From Channallabes apus (Eukaryota; Chordata; Actinopteri; Siluriformes; Clariidae): a stretch of DNA of 64,000 bases. A program made the translations under genes and the position numbers. Position 1 is the first letter of the stretch. Each line of letters begins with the position of its first letter. The stretch lies in the NCBI GenBank assembly GCA_030522415.1, contig CM060109.1:34106892-34170891 (forward strand), read 5' to 3'. The notes beneath the pieces are model-generated. The model searched no databases, was not told where the DNA came from, and saw only the letters and a program-made list of their open reading frames with translations. Shown one piece after another: positions 62,857 to 64,000 of this stretch.

Positions 62857-64000
62857 CTAGTAGAGAACAGTGAAACAGGGTAGTAAATGTCTCCCTTCAT
62901 AACTATGAGCATACTGTACATAAAAGTGGCAATGGAGGGAATCTCATTTATAAGCCTGTGTGGAGTACAAGGGAATGTGTCACTGAGGTGAACATGGAGC
63001 AAGTCTAGAGAATGGCCAAAAAATGGCCAGAGGAAAAATTAAATTCGGATGGACAGTGTGTAACAGGAGGACATTTGAAATAAGTTCCAAAACCAGCAGG
63101 TGTCTGGTGAATGAATCTAGGGGGAAATCTATACAACTGGAGGACAGAGTTCTTGATTCATGTTTGTCTAAAAGACAAACAACAACTAAGTCGAACCAGC
63201 AGGGGGCACTATGTATTTGGTTTACAGCCAAATCGCATTTGTTTTAGTAATGAAACGTCTGAGACAACACTTTTGTTTTCAATCAAATGGACTCGGTTAT
63301 CTGGTGGCAAACAATAGAAAATGTACAGCACATTAATTATATACTGTATAAACAGTACACTTGTACTGACAGTATTTTATACATACACAAATCTTATTAA
63401 TGTATTTTCCATTTCACATCATTATAGTTTGGGAGCAAATAATAATAATAATTATAATAATAATAATAATTATAATTATTATAATAATTTCTAAATATCC
63501 ATTTGATTGAAAACAAATGTGGGGTCTCTGCACAGTATCATATAATGTTTGTTCACCTTTATACTGTAATACCAAAACACTACATAAGGGTGTAATTTCT
63601 TTAATTCATCATCATTTATTTGTGCACTGGTGTGTGCACTTCAAATATTATCAGTAAATATTAACAATGCAAACATGCAACGTGCATGCTCAGAATGCCT
63701 TGCATACTAAAATCAATAATTTAAAAAATCGACAAAGCAAAAACTAGGTGACCATTTTGATTCATACACATTCACATTCCATACAAACTTAAATAATTCT
63801 TTTGATTGCTGTTTTGAGACAATGCCAATTGTTAAAAGCGCTATACAAATAAAATTGAATTGAACTGAATTGAAAAAAGACACGGATGCCATAAATAATA
63901 AGTCAAAGAGTTGGGAGACTTGATTGCTCTTACCCTTAACCTGCAGTTTTTAAGTCTTGGGGTGTCTTTTTTGTGAATCCAGCAGTCAAATGATCTTAAG
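62857..64000. other. lmo7 intron running out of the window
   Basis: Contains an AAT/ATT-rich simple repeat at about 63439-63490 and an L2 tail near 63.8 kb. No further exon was recognised. Confidence 0.45.
63803..63874 (+). mobile_element. L2 LINE 3'-end fragment
   Basis: GTTTTGAGACAATGCCAATT followed by AAAAGCGCTATACAAATAAA and a (TTGAA)-type tail; nearly identical to the 3' end of the L2 copy at 10.33-10.41 kb. Confidence 0.85.

Overview
This window looks like nuclear DNA of a teleost fish. It is AT-rich, has vertebrate-style split genes with GT-AG introns, and carries many Tc1/mariner transposons, L2-type and other LINEs, and tRNA-derived SINEs typical of fish. The repeat mix would suit an otophysan such as a catfish, but I cannot fix the species. 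All calls come from reading exons, splice sites and motifs by eye; no search was run.

Layout. (1) 0.6-11.7 kb, minus strand: a complete eight-exon gene for a glutaredoxin-DUF547 fusion protein of about 369 residues, with a likely untranslated first exon near 11.6 kb. Its introns hold a decayed Tc1, a SINE, and an L2 LINE nested in another Tc1 that sits in a (TA)n tract. (2) 12.2-18.2 kb, plus strand: a complete four-exon ES1/GATD3-family gene, head to head with the first, so the two probably share a promoter region. A 1.35-kb TIR element lies in its second intron. (3) 19.2-23.0 kb, minus strand: a broken relic of ACOD1 (IRG1, cis-aconitate decarboxylase) with a nonsense codon, a frameshift, a small deletion and no 3' half. 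One intron holds a SINE inside a Tc1 inside a LINE. (4) 23-26.5 kb: a CpG-rich repeat and two abutting Tc1-like elements. (5) 27.5-28.4 kb, plus strand: kctd12, single coding exon, intact. (6) 28.4-46.6 kb: an intergenic stretch with SINEs, one Tc1, one LINE, a large palindrome and microsatellites. (7) 46.6-62.9 kb, minus strand: the 3' 25 coding exons of lmo7 (repeated acidic motifs, coiled coil, PDZ, LIM), all splicing in phase. The N-terminal part of the gene lies beyond the right edge.

The order and relative orientation LMO7-KCTD12-ACOD1 match the human chromosome 13 neighbourhood as I recall it. This supports the identities and shows that the ACOD1 relic sits in its ancestral place. The genes do not form one pathway: Lmo7 is a junction/actin scaffold, Kctd12 an auxiliary subunit of GABA-B receptors, ES1 a mitochondrial-type DJ-1/PfpI-fold protein, and the glutaredoxin-DUF547 protein is uncharacterised. 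I found no bacterial-type system, CRISPR array or clear RNA gene. The most notable items are the ACOD1 relic, the glutaredoxin-DUF547 fusion, the layered transposon nests and the internal repeat structure of Lmo7.
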